Numbered from the stretch's first letter, positions 1-10,022 are shown. The stretch: DNA of 64,000 bases from Vagococcus lutrae (GCF_003987555.1 NZ_NGJW01000002.1:1-64000); one strand, 5' to 3'. Notes: generated from the letters alone by a model not told the origin. Made by a program: numbers and translations.

Positions 1-279
1 ATTATGGATGCTTTCAGAAGCAAAAATCACGTGTCATTTATCCAACAACTAAAAGAACTACCTGAAACATTAGATTCAGAATTTCGTAAGAAACTTCAAA
101 ACCTTTTAAACTATGAAGAAGGGATTCTTAATTCCTTAATATATCCTTATTCAAACGGTAAGATTGAAGCTAAAAACACACATATTAAAACCTTAAAACG
201 GGTATCCTATGGATTTAAATCATTTGAGAACATGAAATTAAGAATATTCATGATGAATCGTCTCATTGAAGTAAAATAA
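1..279 (+). pseudogene. ISL3-family transposase, C-terminal part (runs off the left edge)
   Basis: The reading frame is already open at base 1, so this is the 3' end of a longer gene; about 92 codons are visible. The stretch reading YSNGKIEAKN, then IKTLKR, YGFKSF and LRIFMMN matches the C-terminal end of ISL3-family DDE transposases, where the last catalytic Glu lies in the N-G-x-I-E motif. The downstream sequence ends in a GGCTCTT-type terminus, also typical of ISL3 elements. Whether the transposase is intact cannot be judged because its N-terminus lies outside the window. It is unrelated in function to truB and probably inserted between truB and its normal upstream neighbour. Confidence 0.8.
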
Positions 280-280
280 A

Positions 281-312
281 AAAGATGAATGGAACGAGTT
301 CCACTCATCTTT
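281..312 (+). terminator. Hairpin after the transposase
   Basis: AAAGATGAATGGA can pair with TCCACTCATCTTT across a 6-base loop, with one mismatch. It starts right after the transposase stop codon and lies inside the IS end. It lacks a good T-run, so termination is only possible. Confidence 0.4.
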
Positions 313-324
313 CGACTTCATTTT

Positions 325-354
325 GACTCATCAGTCCTATTTGACAAAGAGCCC
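325..354 (-). mobile_element. Terminal inverted repeat (right end) of the ISL3-family element
   Basis: Read on the minus strand this begins GGGCTCTTTGTCAAATAGG. The GGCTCTT start is the usual terminus of ISL3-family elements, and it lies about 45 bp after the transposase stop codon. The element end is probably at 353 or 354. The matching left repeat and the 8-bp target duplication would be outside the window. Confidence 0.7.
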
Positions 355-356
355 AT

Positions 357-377
357 ATCCCTTGTCAGGGGTTTTTT
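357..377 (+). terminator. Short intrinsic terminator just outside the IS
   Basis: CCCT and AGGG pair around a 4-base loop, followed by GTTTTTTT. The stem is very short and begins 3-4 bp from the IS end, so it may be the surviving part of the terminator of the gene that originally preceded truB. Confidence 0.4.
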
Positions 378-387
378 TAGGCATTTT

Positions 388-417
388 TTAACGAAAATCT
401 GATTTATATGCTATACT
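388..417 (+). promoter_or_regulatory. Promoter of truB-ribF-hemW
   Basis: An extended -10 (TG, one base, TATACT at 412-417) is preceded 18 bp upstream by a weak -35, TTAACG. It sits between the IS end and truB and would drive the three-gene operon independently of the insertion. Confidence 0.55.
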
Positions 418-449
418 AAATAAGTTATTTGAGATGAAGAGGTGCGAAA

Positions 450-1367
450 ATGGATGGAATAATTGCGCTATGGAAAGAACGAGGTATGACAAGCCACGAT
501 TGCGTATTTAAATTAAGAAAGATATTACAGACAAAAAAAATCGGGCATGGTGGGACGCTAGACCCAGATGTTGACGGTGTCTTACCTATTGCAGTTGGCA
601 AAGGGACGAAGACGATAGAGTATTTACAAACACATGATAAACAATATACGGGTGAGATTACCTTAGGCTTTAGTACGACGACAGAAGATATTAGTGGAGA
701 GAAGGTTGAGGTAACTCCGATTTTAGCTCCATTATCTGAAGAAGAAGTAGATCGTGTTATGGCTAGTTTTATTGGGACAATCACCCAAGTGCCACCAATG
801 TACTCTGCTGTACGTGTTAACGGGAAACGTTTGTATGAATATGCACGTGAGGGGATACCGGTTGAACGTCCCCAACGTCAGACAACTATTTCTAGTTTTA
901 AGCGAATTAGTCCACTTGTTTACGATGCTGAGAAGCAAACGGTCTCTTGGCGTTTTAATGTGATTTGCAGTAAGGGGACCTATGTGCGAACATTAGCTGT
1001 TGATACAGGAAAAGCGTTAGGTGTAGCAGCTCACATGTCTGACCTAACACGACTTGCAAGCGGAGGATTAACTTCCGCTAAAAGTTATCGTTTACAAGAT
1101 ATTCAAACAATGATGGAGCAGAATGATCGATCATTTTTACTTCCGATTGAATTAGCTTTTGAGCAGTTCCAACGTATTGACTTAACAAATGAGCGTTATG
1201 AAGATGTTCGTAATGGACGCTTTTTATCTTTGTCTGAATATCCGTTTGTTTCATTGGATGCACCGGTTGCTTGCTACTATCATGAAAAAATAGTTGCAAT
1301 CTATCAGCAACATCCAACAAAAAGTGATTGGCTTAAGCCTGTTAAAGTATTAAGAATCAATGAATAA
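450..1367 (+). CDS. truB: tRNA pseudouridine(55) synthase TruB
   Basis: Isomerises U55 in the T-loop of elongator tRNAs to pseudouridine. The protein is 305 aa, normal for the family. Near the N-terminus the sequence HGGTLDPDVDGVLP carries the family motif; the first Asp (about residue 38) is the expected catalytic nucleophile. The C-terminal part (about 240-300) is the small PUA-like end of bacterial TruB. The ATG follows GAGGTG by five bases. ribF begins 12 bp after the stop, and hemW follows, so the three genes look co-transcribed. truB usually follows rbfA; here an insertion sequence lies directly upstream instead. Confidence 0.96.
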   Translation: MDGIIALWKERGMTSHDCVFKLRKILQTKKIGHGGTLDPDVDGVLPIAVGKGTKTIEYLQTHDKQYTGEITLGFSTTTEDISGEKVEVTPILAPLSEEEVDRVMASFIGTITQVPPMYSAVRVNGKRLYEYAREGIPVERPQRQTTISSFKRISPLVYDAEKQTVSWRFNVICSKGTYVRTLAVDTGKALGVAAHMSDLTRLASGGLTSAKSYRLQDIQTMMEQNDRSFLLPIELAFEQFQRIDLTNERYEDVRNGRFLSLSEYPFVSLDAPVACYYHEKIVAIYQQHPTKSDWLKPVKVLRINE

Positions 1368-1379
1368 GGGAGTCTTATC

Positions 1380-2327
1380 ATGAAAGTTATAACATTACAT
1401 CATCCATATCATGCTAAACAAATACCTACTGAGTCAGTGGTGATGGTACTTGGTTTTTTCGATGGTGTTCATCGAGGTCATCAAGCCGTAATAAATGAAG
1501 GAAAAAAACAAGCAGAAGCGAGAGGCTTAAAGCTCGCTGTCATGACGTTTAATCAACATCCATCTATCGTCTTTAAAAAAATAGAACCTGGTACGATGAA
1601 ATACTTAACAACTGTAGAACAAAAAGCGCGCCGCATGGAAGAATTAGGGGTCGACTATCTATATGTAGTCGAATTTACTTCTGCATTTGCAAGTTTAGCG
1701 CCACAAGATTTTGTCGACCAATACATTGTCGGATTACATGCACAAGTAGCGGTGGCAGGATTTGACTATACGTATGGACCTAAAGATATTGCCTCTATGG
1801 CGCAATTACCTTCATATAGTCAAAATCGTTTTGAAGTCGTACGAGTCGAAAAACAAGAAGCCTTAGGTGATAAAATCAGTTCGACGGCTATTAGAGCTGC
1901 GTTAGAAGCAGGTAAAATGGAAGAAGTCGCCCATTTATTAGGCTATGATTACGAGACTGAGGGAGTTGTCGTTCATGGAGATGCGCGCGGACGGACGCTA
2001 GGTTACCCAACCGCAAATATTCGTACCCCTCAAAAAGCACGTTTGCCAAAAAATGGTGTATATGCTGTTGAATTTGAAGTGGCTAATAAGACGTATCATG
2101 GTATGGCTCAAATAGGTTACAACATTACGTTTGAGAAAAACCGTGAAAAAACTGTGGAAGTTAATATTTTAGATTTTGATGCTGATATTTATGGAGAACA
2201 AGTGAGCGTTCGATGGTGTCATTACCTCAGAGGCGAAATTAAATTTGACGGCCCTGAAGGTCTGATTGCACAATTAAATCAAGATAAAATTGATACTCGA
2301 GAATATTTTGAGAAGAGAGGCGCTTAG
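1380..2327 (+). CDS. ribF: Bifunctional riboflavin kinase / FAD synthetase
   Basis: Makes FMN from riboflavin and ATP, then FAD from FMN and ATP. The 315-aa protein has the usual two domains: an N-terminal nucleotidylyltransferase half (about 1-180) with GFFDGVHRGHQ as the HxGH-like motif, and a C-terminal flavokinase half starting near 185 with GDARGRTLGYPTANI, the conserved G-x-T-x-G-x-P-T-A-N signature. A GGGAG ribosome binding site precedes the ATG. It sits between truB and hemW; the truB-ribF pairing is conserved across Firmicutes. Confidence 0.96.
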   Translation: MKVITLHHPYHAKQIPTESVVMVLGFFDGVHRGHQAVINEGKKQAEARGLKLAVMTFNQHPSIVFKKIEPGTMKYLTTVEQKARRMEELGVDYLYVVEFTSAFASLAPQDFVDQYIVGLHAQVAVAGFDYTYGPKDIASMAQLPSYSQNRFEVVRVEKQEALGDKISSTAIRAALEAGKMEEVAHLLGYDYETEGVVVHGDARGRTLGYPTANIRTPQKARLPKNGVYAVEFEVANKTYHGMAQIGYNITFEKNREKTVEVNILDFDADIYGEQVSVRWCHYLRGEIKFDGPEGLIAQLNQDKIDTREYFEKRGA

Positions 2328-2330
2328 AAG

Positions 2331-3470
2331 ATGATAAAATCGGCGTATCTTCACATCCCGTTTTGTGAGCATATTTGCTATTATTGTGATTTTAATAAAG
2401 TTTTTATAGAAGGACAACCTGTTGATGAATACATCGATATGCTCATTCGTGAGATGAGTTTTCTAAAAGAGGAAGTTTCAGCTCATCCGCTCTCTACCAT
2501 GTATATTGGTGGCGGTACGCCGACTTCCTTGAGTGCCAAGCAATTAGAAAAACTAATGATTGGGATTCATGAACAATTACCTCTAGCATCAGGAGTCGAA
2601 TTTACCGTGGAAGCGAATCCTGGTGATTTAACAGCGGATAAGATTTCTGTCTTAAAAAATTATGGAGTCAATCGGCTTTCAATGGGCGTTCAAAGTTTTG
2701 ATGACCGTTTGTTAAAAAAAATTGGGCGTAAACATACAGCCTCTGATGTTTTTGATACGATGAGATTATTAGAGAAGAGCGGCTTAAACAATGTGAGCAT
2801 TGATTTAATTTACGCGCTACCCGGCCAATCACTAGAGAGCTTTCAAGACTCATTGGATAAAGCTCTTTCGTTAGACTTACCACACTACTCTCTGTATTCG
2901 CTAATCTTAGAGAATCAAACCGTTTTTTATAATCTAGCTAGACAGGGACGTTTGCATTTGCCAGATGAAGATGAAGAAGGAGATATGTTTGATCTTGCGG
3001 CATCGTTTATGGAGGCGCACGGTCGTAAACAATACGAGGTCAGTAATTTTGCGATTCCTGGTAAAGAGAGTCAGCATAACTTAGTCTATTGGAATAACGA
3101 AGAATACTATGGACTAGGTGCTGGAGCTAGCGGTTATTTAGATGGTGTGCGTTATCGTAATTTCGGTCCGATACAGCAATACATGCAGCCATTAAAAGAA
3201 CAGAAAAGGCCTATACGTGATGAAGAAATTTTAACTGAACAGGCTCGTATGGAAGAAGAATTGTTTTTAGGTTTGCGAAAACGTGAAGGCGTCTCATATG
3301 CCTTATTCTATGAAAAATTTAACCAATCCCTAGATGAAGTTTTTGGAAATGTTATTGAAGAACTTGTTGCAGAAAAGTTGCTTGTGAAAGATACGCAACA
3401 TATCGCCTTAACGCGTCGAGGCTTAGCACTTGGGAACAATGTTTTTCAGCGTTTCTTATTAGATAAATAA
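2331..3470 (+). CDS. hemW: Radical SAM heme chaperone HemW
   Basis: A radical SAM protein of 379 aa whose N-terminal motif CEHICYYCDF supplies the three iron-sulfur cysteines (about 12, 16, 19). The residues after the third Cys are Asp-Phe, as in HemW, and not the extra Cys of true oxygen-independent coproporphyrinogen oxidase (HemN). GGGTPTSL and the EANPGD stretch are SAM-binding regions. HemW binds heme and passes it to acceptor proteins; it is often misannotated as HemN. It starts 3 bp after ribF. The stop codon is followed by a terminator that also contains a CIRCE element. Confidence 0.92.
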   Translation: MIKSAYLHIPFCEHICYYCDFNKVFIEGQPVDEYIDMLIREMSFLKEEVSAHPLSTMYIGGGTPTSLSAKQLEKLMIGIHEQLPLASGVEFTVEANPGDLTADKISVLKNYGVNRLSMGVQSFDDRLLKKIGRKHTASDVFDTMRLLEKSGLNNVSIDLIYALPGQSLESFQDSLDKALSLDLPHYSLYSLILENQTVFYNLARQGRLHLPDEDEEGDMFDLAASFMEAHGRKQYEVSNFAIPGKESQHNLVYWNNEEYYGLGAGASGYLDGVRYRNFGPIQQYMQPLKEQKRPIRDEEILTEQARMEEELFLGLRKREGVSYALFYEKFNQSLDEVFGNVIEELVAEKLLVKDTQHIALTRRGLALGNNVFQRFLLDK

Positions 3471-3474
3471 CAAC

Positions 3475-3525
3475 GACCAACAGATTAGCACTCAATTATA
3501 AAGAGTGCTAATCTGTTGGTCTTTT
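3475..3525 (+). terminator. hemW terminator with a CIRCE operator built into its stem
   Basis: A perfect 19-bp inverted repeat (3475-3493 with 3503-3521, 9-base loop) is followed by TTTT. The inner 9 bp of each arm are TTAGCACTC and GAGTGCTAA, so the same DNA is an exact CIRCE consensus (3485-3511). It can end hemW transcription as RNA and bind HrcA as DNA. Confidence 0.85.
3485..3511. promoter_or_regulatory. CIRCE operator 1 (HrcA binding site)
   Basis: TTAGCACTC, nine bases, GAGTGCTAA: a perfect match to the CIRCE consensus. It ends 17 bp before the -35 box of the hrcA promoter. Confidence 0.92.
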
Positions 3526-3528
3526 CTG

Positions 3529-3557
3529 TTGACAAAAAAAACACAGGTTGTTATACT
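3529..3557 (+). promoter_or_regulatory. Vegetative promoter of hrcA-grpE-dnaK
   Basis: TTGACA (3529-3534), 17 bp, TATACT (3552-3557): a near-consensus SigA promoter lying between two CIRCE operators. Confidence 0.9.
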
Positions 3558-3568
3558 AGATAATGTAG

Positions 3569-3595
3569 TTAGCACTTGTGCAATAAGAGTGCTAA
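3569..3595. promoter_or_regulatory. CIRCE operator 2 (HrcA binding site)
   Basis: TTAGCACTT, nine bases, GAGTGCTAA: one mismatch from consensus. It lies just downstream of the -10 box, over the probable transcription start region, where HrcA binding would block initiation. Confidence 0.92.
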
Positions 3596-3616
3596 AAAAT
3601 CAGAGGAGGTGAGAGT

Positions 3617-4663
3617 TTGCTGACAGAACGCCAACAGTTAATATTAAAGTTGGTTATTCAACTTTATACTTCTGACGGATTGCCTGTAGGATCTAAAACG
3701 TTAATGAACGCTGGAGTTAAGGCGAGTTCTGCAACGATACGTAATGACCTTGCCGCCCTAGAACAAAAAGGTTACTTGGAAAAAACGCATACCTCTTCAG
3801 GAAGAATCCCTTCTGTTCAAGGTTATCGATTTTATGTCGACCACCTTTTACAGCCAAGATCGATGACACCAGCAGAAGTAAGTAGAATCAAAACCTCATT
3901 TCGTAAAGATTTTCGTGAGATTAACGATATTATTCAGCAATCAGCGAAAATACTCTCTGATTTAACAAGCTATACGGCGTTTTCATTGGGACCTGAAATC
4001 AATGAGCGCCGACTGACAGGATTTAGAATTGTTCCTTTAAACAATCAACAATTGATGGCTATTATTGTAACGGATAAGGGGAATGTTGAAAGTCAGATAT
4101 TCACGATACCACCATCGATTTCAAGTTCGGACATTGAACAAATCGTGCGAATTATTAATGATAAACTAATCGGAGAACCTTTGATTACCGTTTATCATAA
4201 ATTACGGACAGAAATCCCATTGATTTTACAACGATATTTTCAATCGCCAGGCAGTGTCATGGATATTTTTGAAATGGCATTAGGTCAGGCATTTGAAGAG
4301 AAAGTATATGTGAGTGGGAAAATGAATTTACTCGATTTTGATTTGTTTTCAGATGTACCCTCATTTAAATCGATTTATTCTTTAATGGATAATCACGATG
4401 AAGTTGTGTCATTAATTGAGGTACCAGATGATGGCATAGAAATCAAGATTGGTAACGAACTTGAAAAAGATGAACTGGCAAGAATGAGTCTGATGACAGC
4501 CTCGTATCAAGTTCCTGGACATGGAAAAGGAACGATTGCAATTTTAGGTCCAACCAATATGTCTTATGCTAAGATGTTTGGTTTAATGGATGTCTTTCGC
4601 CATGAATTAGCGAATCATTTGACCGATTATTATCGTTTGATTGACTCGTTTTCCACATCTTAG
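3617..4663 (+). CDS. hrcA: Heat-inducible transcription repressor HrcA
   Basis: HrcA binds CIRCE and shuts off the chaperone operon until unfolded protein ties up the chaperonins. The 348-aa protein begins with a winged-helix domain (MLTERQQLILKLVIQ, then GLPVGSKTL and SSATIRNDL) followed by the GAF-like and insertion domains of the family. The start is TTG, chosen because GGAGG lies eight bases upstream and the N-terminus matches HrcA. It is the first gene of hrcA-grpE-dnaK, with two CIRCE sites around its promoter, so it should repress itself. Confidence 0.96.
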   Translation: MLTERQQLILKLVIQLYTSDGLPVGSKTLMNAGVKASSATIRNDLAALEQKGYLEKTHTSSGRIPSVQGYRFYVDHLLQPRSMTPAEVSRIKTSFRKDFREINDIIQQSAKILSDLTSYTAFSLGPEINERRLTGFRIVPLNNQQLMAIIVTDKGNVESQIFTIPPSISSSDIEQIVRIINDKLIGEPLITVYHKLRTEIPLILQRYFQSPGSVMDIFEMALGQAFEEKVYVSGKMNLLDFDLFSDVPSFKSIYSLMDNHDEVVSLIEVPDDGIEIKIGNELEKDELARMSLMTASYQVPGHGKGTIAILGPTNMSYAKMFGLMDVFRHELANHLTDYYRLIDSFSTS

Positions 4664-4683
4664 AAAGAGAAAGGAAGGTTTGC

Positions 4684-5241
4684 ATGACAGAGCATAACGA
4701 AGAACATGTAGCGCCTATCGACGAAGACGTAACGGCGGCTGAAGAAGAACAACAAGAGGAGATTGTTGAAGAAACAACGGTAGAAGAAGTAGATCCTGTT
4801 AAAGAATTAGAAGAATCTTTATCTGAAATGGAAGATAAGTTTTTACGTGCGCAAGCAGAAATAGCAAACATGCGTAATCGATTCCAAAAAGAGCGTGAAG
4901 GATTGTTAAAGTATCGTTCGCAAGATTTAGGTAAAGAGCTTTTAACAGCATTAGATAACTTAGAACGTGCACTCGATATTGAAGTGTCAGAAGAAACGGG
5001 AGAAAGCTTGAAAAAGGGAATTGAAATGGTCTATGAAAGCTTTATTGTTGCATTGAAAAATGCCGGCATTGAAGAAATCAAAGCTTTAGGCGAAACTTTT
5101 GACCCTAATGTCCACCAAGCGGTACAAACTGTACCATTAGAAGAAGGGCAACAAGCAGACGAAGTAGTGACCGTATTACAAAAAGGGTATCAACTACACG
5201 ACCGAGTTTTAAGACCTTCAATGGTTATCGTTGCACAATAA
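4684..5241 (+). CDS. grpE: Nucleotide exchange factor GrpE
   Basis: Releases ADP from DnaK. The protein is 185 aa with a very acidic N-terminal tail (first 45 residues rich in Glu), a long coiled coil (about 45-110, including the LRAQAEIANMRNR stretch) and the C-terminal beta domain ending in the family signature around GYQLHDRVLRPSMVIVAQ. It lies 20 bp after hrcA and 33 bp before dnaK, in the classical Firmicute order. Confidence 0.96.
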   Translation: MTEHNEEHVAPIDEDVTAAEEEQQEEIVEETTVEEVDPVKELEESLSEMEDKFLRAQAEIANMRNRFQKEREGLLKYRSQDLGKELLTALDNLERALDIEVSEETGESLKKGIEMVYESFIVALKNAGIEEIKALGETFDPNVHQAVQTVPLEEGQQADEVVTVLQKGYQLHDRVLRPSMVIVAQ

Positions 5242-5247
5242 AAATAA

Positions 5248-7101
<1,854 letters not shown>

Positions 7102-7118
7102 TTTTGAAACAAGTTAAG

Positions 7119-7144
7119 GAAGCCAATCAGTTTTGATTGGCTTC
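7119..7144 (+). terminator. Hairpin after dnaK
   Basis: GAAGCCAATCA pairs perfectly with TGATTGGCTTC around a GTTT loop. Only a weak T-run follows, so it may be a partial terminator or a processing/stability element for the dnaK message. Confidence 0.6.
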
Positions 7145-7175
7145 TCTACTTGTAAGCTTTTTAAATGATAGTAGT

Positions 7176-7203
7176 TTGCTATATAAGTGATTTATGTTAT
7201 GAT
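7176..7203 (+). promoter_or_regulatory. Promoter of dnaJ
   Basis: TTGCTA, 16 bp, then an extended -10 (TG, one base, TATGAT at 7198-7203). No CIRCE motif is seen between dnaK and dnaJ. Confidence 0.6.
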
Positions 7204-7243
7204 TTAAAAGGCTTATTAGTTTATAGGGAATGGAGGAATACCC

Positions 7244-8389
7244 ATGTCTAAGAGAGATTATTATGAAGTGCTGGGGGTATCAAAATCAGCCTCTGATGAT
7301 GAGATAAAACGTGCGTACCGTAAATTATCTAAAAAATATCATCCAGATATAAATAAAGAACCTGATGCAGAAGATAAATTTAAAGAAGTATCTGAAGCTT
7401 ATGAAGTATTAAGTGATCCACAACGAAAAGCGGCTTATGATCAATATGGTCATGCAAGTACTGATCCAAACTTCGGCGCAGGCGGCGGTTTTGGTGGCTT
7501 TGGAGGCGCAGGTGGATTCGGCGGTTTTGAAGATATTTTTGAATCGTTTTTTGGAGGCGGTGGTCGTACTGCTAATCCAAATGCACCGCGTCAAGGAGCC
7601 GATTTACAATACAATTTGGATTTAACATTTGAAGAAGCTATCTTCGGTGCTGAAAAGACGATTAAGTTCCGTCGTGAAGATAATTGTCAAACGTGTGGCG
7701 GTAGCGGAGCTAAAGCGGGGACACATCCTGAAACATGTTCAAAATGTCATGGTCAAGGGACTATTAATGTTGAACGACAAACGCCTTTAGGTCGTGTCAT
7801 GAGCCGTCAAACGTGTGACCAATGTGGTGGTTCTGGTCAAACCATTAAAGATCCATGTTCAGATTGTCATGGTTCTGGTAGACAAGCTCGCACGCACTCT
7901 GTAAAAGTGAATGTTCCGGCCGGAGTGGAAGACGGTCAACAAATGCGCTTAAGTGGACAAGGAGAAGCCGGTTATAATGGTGGCCCTTATGGTGACTTAT
8001 ACGTAATTTTTGATGTTGAAGATAGTGATATCTTTGATCGTGACGGTAGCGATATATTTTATGAGTTACCGATTAGCTTTGTACAAGCAACATTAGGAGC
8101 AGAAGTAGAAGTCCCAACTGTACATGGTAAGGTTAAATTAAAAATTCCTGCAGGCACACAGTCTGGAACTAATTTCCGCTTAAGAGGCAAGGGAGCACCG
8201 CGTCTACGTGGTTCTAACAACGGCGATCATCATGTTAATGTGAAAATCATTACGCCTAAAAACTTAAACCATGAACAAAAAGAAGCGCTCCACGCTTTTG
8301 CTAAAGCAAGTGGCGACGATAATTTTGAACATGAAGAAGGTTTTTTTGATAAAATGAAAGACGCGTTTAATTTTGATAAGAAAAAGTAA
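7244..8389 (+). CDS. dnaJ: Co-chaperone DnaJ (Hsp40)
   Basis: Stimulates DnaK ATP hydrolysis and delivers substrates. The 381-aa type I protein has a J domain with the HPD motif (about 33-35), a Gly/Phe-rich linker (about 75-110), four zinc-finger repeats ([32 protein letters not shown], about 145-210), and the C-terminal substrate-binding domains. GGAGG sits before the ATG. It is separated from dnaK by 142 bp holding a hairpin and an extended -10 promoter. Confidence 0.97.
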   Translation: MSKRDYYEVLGVSKSASDDEIKRAYRKLSKKYHPDINKEPDAEDKFKEVSEAYEVLSDPQRKAAYDQYGHASTDPNFGAGGGFGGFGGAGGFGGFEDIFESFFGGGGRTANPNAPRQGADLQYNLDLTFEEAIFGAEKTIKFRREDNCQTCGGSGAKAGTHPETCSKCHGQGTINVERQTPLGRVMSRQTCDQCGGSGQTIKDPCSDCHGSGRQARTHSVKVNVPAGVEDGQQMRLSGQGEAGYNGGPYGDLYVIFDVEDSDIFDRDGSDIFYELPISFVQATLGAEVEVPTVHGKVKLKIPAGTQSGTNFRLRGKGAPRLRGSNNGDHHVNVKIITPKNLNHEQKEALHAFAKASGDDNFEHEEGFFDKMKDAFNFDKKK

Positions 8390-8418
8390 AATGTTTCGAC
8401 ATTTTACTTTTTCTTTTT
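8381..8418 (+). terminator. dnaJ terminator
   Basis: AAAAAGTAAAATG pairs with CATTTTACTTTTT around a 6-base loop, followed by a T-rich run. The stem contains the dnaJ stop codon. Confidence 0.85.
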
Positions 8419-8422
8419 TTTA

Positions 8423-8464
8423 TGGCATCCTTAAATTATATCTGTATAATAAAACAGTATTATA
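8423..8464 (+). promoter_or_regulatory. Promoter of the zinc-binding lipoprotein gene, with an inverted repeat over the -10
   Basis: TGGCAT (8423-8428), 16 bp, TATAAT (8445-8450). The -10 is part of an exact inverted repeat TATAATA, six bases, TATTATA (8445-8464). The position suits a repressor site, perhaps for a metal-responsive regulator, but it does not match the AdcR or Zur consensus closely. Confidence 0.45.
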
Positions 8465-8496
8465 AATATGACGATTCTAATGAAAAGGAAGATACT

Positions 8497-9432
8497 ATGA
8501 AGAAAAAATGGCTAGTAATAGCAGCAGTGTTTTTAATGGGGATGATGATAACAGGGTGTAAAAAAACAGATGATTCATCAAAAAATGCTGATAAATTAGA
8601 TATTGTAACAACTTTTTATCCTATGTATGATTTTACTTCAAAAATTGTAGGAAATGAGGCAAATGTGACGATGCTGATTGATTCAGATGTTGAGCCACAT
8701 GATTACGAACCGAGCGCTAAAGACTTGGCACGAATTCAAGATGCCGATGTGTTTATTTACAATTCAAAAGAAATGGAGTCATGGGTGCCGCGTTTACTTG
8801 ATTCTTTAAAGGACAGTGAGATTAAAATTATTGAAGCAAGTGAAACATTACAAATGGAAAAAAATGATGAACATGGTGAACATGATGAAGATGGACATCA
8901 TCATGTCTATGACCCGCATGTATGGTTAGACCCCGTGCTAGCACAACAACAAGTAACACATATTACCGATGAATTGAGCAAAGCATTTCCTGAAAATAAA
9001 GAGGTGTTTAGAGAGAATCAAGCAAATTTCAAAGAAAAACTTGTGCAGTTAGATACGGATTATCGACAAGCGTTTCAAAATGCGCCAAACCGTACTTTTG
9101 TAACACAACATGCTGCCTTTGGTTATTTAGCGAAACGTTATGACTTACATCCCGTTGCGATTGCCGGGTTGACACCTGATGCGGAACCAAGTTCTAAGAC
9201 ATTGGCACAGTTAAAAGATTTCATGGAAGCAAATAATATTACTGTGATTTATACCGAGCAAGGTGGCTCTAGTAAAATGGCAGAAACGATTGCGAAAGAA
9301 ACCAATGCGGAGATTTTAACGTTGCACACACTTGAAAGTTTGAGCAAAAAAGAACGAGAAGAAAAAGAGGACTATCTTTCTATTATGCAGGAAAATTTAA
9401 AAGCACTTTCCTATAGTATCCATAACAAATAA
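8497..9432 (+). CDS. adcA: Zinc ABC transporter substrate-binding lipoprotein (AdcA/ZnuA type)
   Basis: Captures metal, most likely Zn2+, at the cell surface for an ABC importer. The start at 8497 was chosen because AAAAGGAAG precedes it, the promoter lies upstream, and it gives a clean lipoprotein signal (MKKKWLVIAAVFLMGMMITGC). The 311-aa protein has the cluster 9 fold: DVEPHDYEPSA gives the first metal His, a His-rich loop HGEHDEDGHHH (about 125-137) and DPHVWLDP follow, then TQHAAFGYLA and the C-terminal acidic site. It lacks the ZinT domain of longer AdcA proteins. No permease or ATPase gene is adjacent, so it must share a transporter encoded elsewhere. Mn2+ specificity is less likely given the His loop. 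Confidence 0.87.
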   Translation: MKKKWLVIAAVFLMGMMITGCKKTDDSSKNADKLDIVTTFYPMYDFTSKIVGNEANVTMLIDSDVEPHDYEPSAKDLARIQDADVFIYNSKEMESWVPRLLDSLKDSEIKIIEASETLQMEKNDEHGEHDEDGHHHVYDPHVWLDPVLAQQQVTHITDELSKAFPENKEVFRENQANFKEKLVQLDTDYRQAFQNAPNRTFVTQHAAFGYLAKRYDLHPVAIAGLTPDAEPSSKTLAQLKDFMEANNITVIYTEQGGSSKMAETIAKETNAEILTLHTLESLSKKEREEKEDYLSIMQENLKALSYSIHNK

Positions 9433-9503
9433 AGCTGATCGTTCAGAAAAATTTACCTGAGAACGAATAGTCGTTACAATGAATAGACATGGGAGGGAAA
9501 GTC

Positions 9504-10022
9504 GTGGATTTAAAATTATTACTGTTTATTTTTGGCATTAACTTTGTCTATATTACGCTAAATACCATTCGTTTTATGTTGACGATGAAAGGGTACCGTT
9601 TATTAGCGCCACTTGTTAGTATTTTTGAGATTACTGTCTATGTAGTTGGTTTAAGCATGGTGTTAAATCGTTTGGATAACCCGCTAAACTTGATGGCCTA
9701 TGCACTTGGATATGGAACGGGGATTGCTGTCGGGATTAAAATTGAGGAAAAACTCGCGCTCGGCTATATGATGGTTACAGTAATTTTACCTAAGACTGAA
9801 AGTATGTTAGCCAAACAACTTCGAGATTTGGGTTATGGTGTGACAGTCACTTATGGATATGGAAGAGAAGGCGAGCGGATGATTTTAGAAGTGTTGACTT
9901 CTCGTAAAAATGAGCGTGTCCTGTATCGTCAAATATCAGAAGACGAGCCTAAAGCGTTTGTGATTTCGCATGAACCTAAATATATATCCGGTGGCTTTTG
10001 GACAAAACGGATAAAAAAATAG
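9504..10022 (+). CDS. UPF0316 / DUF2179 family membrane protein
   Basis: A 172-aa protein with three hydrophobic segments in the first 95 residues (LLLFIFGINFVYITL, then the regions around LLAPLVSIFEITVYVVGLSMV and LMAYALGYGTGIAVG), followed by a soluble DUF2179-like domain (about 95-172, with GYGVTVTYGYG and EVLTSRKNERVL). No function is established. GTG at 9504 is preferred: GGGAGG lies seven bases upstream, whereas the in-frame ATG at 9489 has that Shine-Dalgarno sequence downstream of it. It follows the zinc lipoprotein by 71 bp. Confidence 0.8.
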   Translation: MDLKLLLFIFGINFVYITLNTIRFMLTMKGYRLLAPLVSIFEITVYVVGLSMVLNRLDNPLNLMAYALGYGTGIAVGIKIEEKLALGYMMVTVILPKTESMLAKQLRDLGYGVTVTYGYGREGERMILEVLTSRKNERVLYRQISEDEPKAFVISHEPKYISGGFWTKRIKK

